The notes beneath the pieces were generated by a model. The model saw only the letters and a list, made by a program, of their open reading frames with translations, searched no databases and was not told the DNA's origin. A DNA stretch of 64,000 nt from Bacillus sp. BP-3 (GTDB lineage: Bacteria > Bacillota > Bacilli > Bacillales > Bacillaceae_G), in assembly GCF_028401955.1 (NCBI RefSeq), contig NZ_JAQOTJ010000008.1:124001-188000 (forward strand), written 5' to 3'. Positions 61,442 through 64,000 of this stretch are shown here, in pieces (position 1 is the first letter of the stretch; the number at the start of each line of letters is the position of its first letter). The position numbers and the translations under genes were made by a program.

Positions 61442-64000
61442 GTGAAAAAGTTTTGGCTATCTGTATGTACCGCGGTTACGGTTTGTGGTACCCAGACAGT
61501 ACTTGTTGGAAATGCAAACATTGCTTTAGCAGCTAGTACAGTTACAAATGAACAAGTGGTAAATTTCGATGGCTTGATGAAAGCTAACATGAATGGTAAT
61601 GGCATATGGTCCGTACCATATGGCTTACAAGGTGGTAGTTACCTTGGAGACGTTACTAAGTATAGTGGTATGATGGTTCATGTTGTTGGTAGTGTGCAGG
61701 TTGGGGATACGCTTTGGTATCATGTACAGGTAGATGGAAAAGATGGAGGATACCTTGATAGTAAAGTCCTAAATGCTGCAACGAATGTCAATCAGAATCA
61801 GTTAATTGTCTATACAGCAGGGAATGGAGTTTGGTCTAGTCCATATGGTGTAAGTGGCGCGAGTTATGTCGGTTCCACTAATAATTATGTAGGAAAAGAC
61901 ATAAAGCTGCTTCAAAAATTAACGATTGGAAATGTCGCATGGTATCAATTTAGCATGAATAATCAAGTCATTGGTTGGCTCGATGGTCGTGTGTTAAGTG
62001 GTTTGACAAATATACAAGCTATAAACCAGGCGGCTGTTATGGGATCGACAAATGACAATGGTATTTGGAGCATGCCATATGGCCTTCCAGGTGCAAGTTA
62101 TATGGGATCGACTAATCAATATACTTTTCGAGATTTACAGTTAATCGAGAGTGCTACATACCAAGGGACACAATGGTATAAGTTTAGTCTAAATGGCCAA
62201 GTTATTGGCTGGATTAGTAGTTATGCATTAGACAATGCAGGGGTAGTAAAGCCAGCAAACTTTTCGGTTGTTATCGGAAGTACGAATGGCAATGGCATAT
62301 GGACAGTACCGTACGGCGTTGCTGGTGCACAATATGTACAAAGTACAAATGATTATGCTTATCAAACGCTTCAAGTTGTGAAAACTGCAACAATCGGAAA
62401 CGTTAATTGGAATCAAGTAGCAAAGAACGGTAAGATAATAGGATGGTTGGATGCTGGAAAGTCGCTTACAGATTTAACTAATATTAAAGATGAAAATCGA
62501 TCAGTAGTTATAAAGCCATCTACAAACGGTGATGGTATATGGACTGTACCATATGGAGAATATGGAGCGAAATACGTAGCGTCTACAAATGATTACAAAT
62601 TTCAAATGGTACAAGTTGTCCAAAGTGCTACAAAAGGTTCGACCACTTGGAACAAAATTAAGCAAGGAGATCGTATTTTAGGCTGGGTTGATGCGAATAT
62701 ACTCTCTTCGCAAACTGCATATACTCAACTCGATCCAAACGGTGAAGTTCATTATAACTGGGGATATGGAGGGCCTGCTGGTTTTCCTTCTCAACAGTTC
62801 CAAGGTGATTTTGTTCAGAATAAGCAACTGTCTGGAGGAGATTATTTTGTTCAGTCGTTTGCAGATGATGGCGTAAAGGTTTCGTTTGATAATAATTTAG
62901 TCATTAATCGCTGGTCATTAGCTGCTGGTGAAACGAATCGTGTTTTATTACCAAACGTAGCGGCAGGTTCTCATAGTATTCATACGCAATATTATCAAGA
63001 TGGTGGACAAGCAGCTGTATTTTCAGATGTAGTACCATTTGGTAGTTGGCTTGCCTATTACTATCCGAATGAATCTCTTTCTGGATATCCAGTTGCAGCG
63101 AAGACTCTTTCACAAGCAGCAAATGGTGGCTTGCAAGATGATAATGGATTTGAAGGTTCACCGGCTACAGGTGTACCAGGAGCCCGTTTCTCAGCACGCT
63201 ATGTTACAGCTAAGCGCTTGAAAGCTGGTGAGTACCTTCTGTATACAGGAGCGGACGATGGAATTCGTGTATATGTTGATGGGAAAAAAGTTGTAGATGC
63301 ATGGGGGTATCATGGTTACAATGAAAAAGCATTAAGAATGAATATTCAAGATAACCCAAATGCAGCAAATGGATTGAGGGATGTTCACTGGATCGAAGTA
63401 GAATATATGCAAGGTGCAGAAGATAGTAAAGTAACGACAACACTGAAACCTTCTTATACATTTATTGACGTTTCACATTGGGAAGGAAATATAGATTGGA
63501 ATCAAGTAAAGCAATCTGGTATTAATGCTGCTTATATGAAAGCAACTGAAGGTGTTTCATATACAGATCCAACCTATGCACAATATGTACAAAATGCATC
63601 TGCAGCAGGTCTTTTAGTTGGAGCTTATCACTTTGCTCGTCCAGAACAAAATGACCCAATTGTGGAAGCAAAACATTTTGTTGATGTATTAAATCGATAT
63701 CATACGGATTTAATGCCTGTCCTTGATCTGGAATCACCATCTAGTCCGACAGGTAATATAACAGGGCCGTATGTGACAAATTGGGCACGTACTTTTATTG
63801 ATTACGTAAAACAGAAAACAGGAAAACGCGTTATGATTTATACGGGACCATGGTATGTAAATGGCTTTAACATATCCGGACTTGGCGATGTACCTCTTTG
63901 GGTTTCTAGATATAACTCTACTACTCCAACTACATTAAGCGATTGGAAAAACTGGAATGCTTGGCAATATACAGAAAGCGGGAATGTAAATGGAGTAGAA
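61442..64000 (+). CDS. Secreted GW-repeat/PA14-like/GH25 muramidase (3' end beyond window)
   Basis: The frame is open from GTG 61442 to the window edge (853 codons). It begins with a signal peptide (MKKFWLSVCTAVTVCGTQTV..., probable cut after ALA near residue 30). Five GW-type wall-binding repeats follow at about 46-112, 120-187, 197-263, 275-340 and 350-418, each with G-x-W-(ST)-x-PYG and a G-W at the end. Next is a PA14-like beta-rich region (about 430-665). From about 672 a GH25 lysozyme domain begins with FIDVSHWEGNIDW and VLDLESP, supplying the catalytic Asp and Glu. It should bind teichoic acids and cut peptidoglycan as autolysin or bacteriolysin. An AAGGAG site lies 13 bases upstream, longer than usual. 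Confidence 0.88.
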   Translation, partial: MKKFWLSVCTAVTVCGTQTVLVGNANIALAASTVTNEQVVNFDGLMKANMNGNGIWSVPYGLQGGSYLGDVTKYSGMMVHVVGSVQVGDTLWYHVQVDGKDGGYLDSKVLNAATNVNQNQLIVYTAGNGVWSSPYGVSGASYVGSTNNYVGKDIKLLQKLTIGNVAWYQFSMNNQVIGWLDGRVLSGLTNIQAINQAAVMGSTNDNGIWSMPYGLPGASYMGSTNQYTFRDLQLIESATYQGTQWYKFSLNGQVIGWISSYALDNAGVVKPANFSVVIGSTNGNGIWTVPYGVAGAQYVQSTNDYAYQTLQVVKTATIGNVNWNQVAKNGKIIGWLDAGKSLTDLTNIKDENRSVVIKPSTNGDGIWTVPYGEYGAKYVASTNDYKFQMVQVVQSATKGSTTWNKIKQGDRILGWVDANILSSQTAYTQLDPNGEVHYNWGYGGPAGFPSQQFQGDFVQNKQLSGGDYFVQSFADDGVKVSFDNNLVINRWSLAAGETNRVLLPNVAAGSHSIHTQYYQDGGQAAVFSDVVPFGSWLAYYYPNESLSGYPVAAKTLSQAANGGLQDDNGFEGSPATGVPGARFSARYVTAKRLKAGEYLLYTGADDGIRVYVDGKKVVDAWGYHGYNEKALRMNIQDNPNAANGLRDVHWIEVEYMQGAEDSKVTTTLKPSYTFIDVSHWEGNIDWNQVKQSGINAAYMKATEGVSYTDPTYAQYVQNASAAGLLVGAYHFARPEQNDPIVEAKHFVDVLNRYHTDLMPVLDLESPSSPTGNITGPYVTNWARTFIDYVKQKTGKRVMIYTGPWYVNGFNISGLGDVPLWVSRYNSTTPTTLSDWKNWNAWQYTESGNVNGVE

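Overview
The window is chromosomal DNA of a low-GC Bacillus, almost certainly a member of the Bacillus cereus group. The best evidence is a set of dispersed elements of about 150 bp that begin and end in TTTAT and match what I remember of bcr1, a repeat specific to that group. Supporting signs are the Gram-positive ribosome binding sites, frequent TTG and GTG starts, lysine, T-box and c-di-AMP leaders, and homologues of B. subtilis operons (yndGHJ, lnrJKLMN/yfiJ-N, glnKL/ycbAB). No rRNA, tRNA, CRISPR array, prophage or intact insertion sequence was seen.

Layout. 0-3.5 kb: two agmatine-deiminase-family genes on the minus strand (one a predicted surface lipoprotein), then an IS231-like miniature element and the first copy of a second dispersed repeat family. 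3.5-7 kb: a nosD-nosL / nosY-nosF copper-maturation cluster with no nosZ in view. 7-16 kb: a DUF2087 regulator, GIY-YIG protein, MATE exporter, SMP-30 hydrolase, EamA transporter, methyltransferase, DUF1697 protein, MFS exporter and DUF3995 protein. 16-19.5 kb: a c-di-AMP riboswitch in front of a lone kdpA without kdpB or kdpC, then a DUF445 protein. 19.7-26 kb: a Vgb-type streptogramin lyase with all four catalytic residues, next to a two-component system and a three-gene ABC exporter resembling the linearmycin resistance system. 26-29.8 kb: a nucleotidyltransferase-like protein, a cardiolipin synthase-like enzyme and a uridine kinase. 30-37 kb: a dicarboxylate amino acid locus (Glu/Asp symporter with a cre site, aspartase, NAD malic enzyme, GlnK/GlnL-like two-component system).

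37-45 kb: a DUF3934 mini-protein, P-loop kinase, NAD-dependent epimerase, SigJ-like ECF sigma factor, MFS transporter, T-box-controlled asnA, and convergent lysC under a lysine riboswitch with an internal start for a beta subunit. 45.6-48.8 kb: yndGHJ. 48.9-53.3 kb: a BceAB-like ABC pair and a PepSY membrane protein. 53.4-56 kb is decayed DNA: two bcr1 copies, an aquaglyceroporin gene, and broken remnants of an aminoglycoside phosphotransferase, a P-II protein and a FabZ-type dehydratase. 56-60.6 kb: a class A penicillin-binding protein and an MFS exporter with its ArsR-DUF2087 regulator and a palindromic operator. 61.4 kb to the end: a large secreted GW-repeat/PA14-like/GH25 muramidase cut by the window edge.

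The most unusual points are the stand-alone riboswitch-controlled kdpA, the nosZ-less nos cluster split by a strong terminator, bcr1 elements whose TTTAT ends supply stop codons or sit inside the lysC leader, the structured repeat family near 3.35, 8.2, 37.7 and 39.5 kb, and a perfect hairpin between the ribosome binding site and start codon of the LnrK-like regulator.
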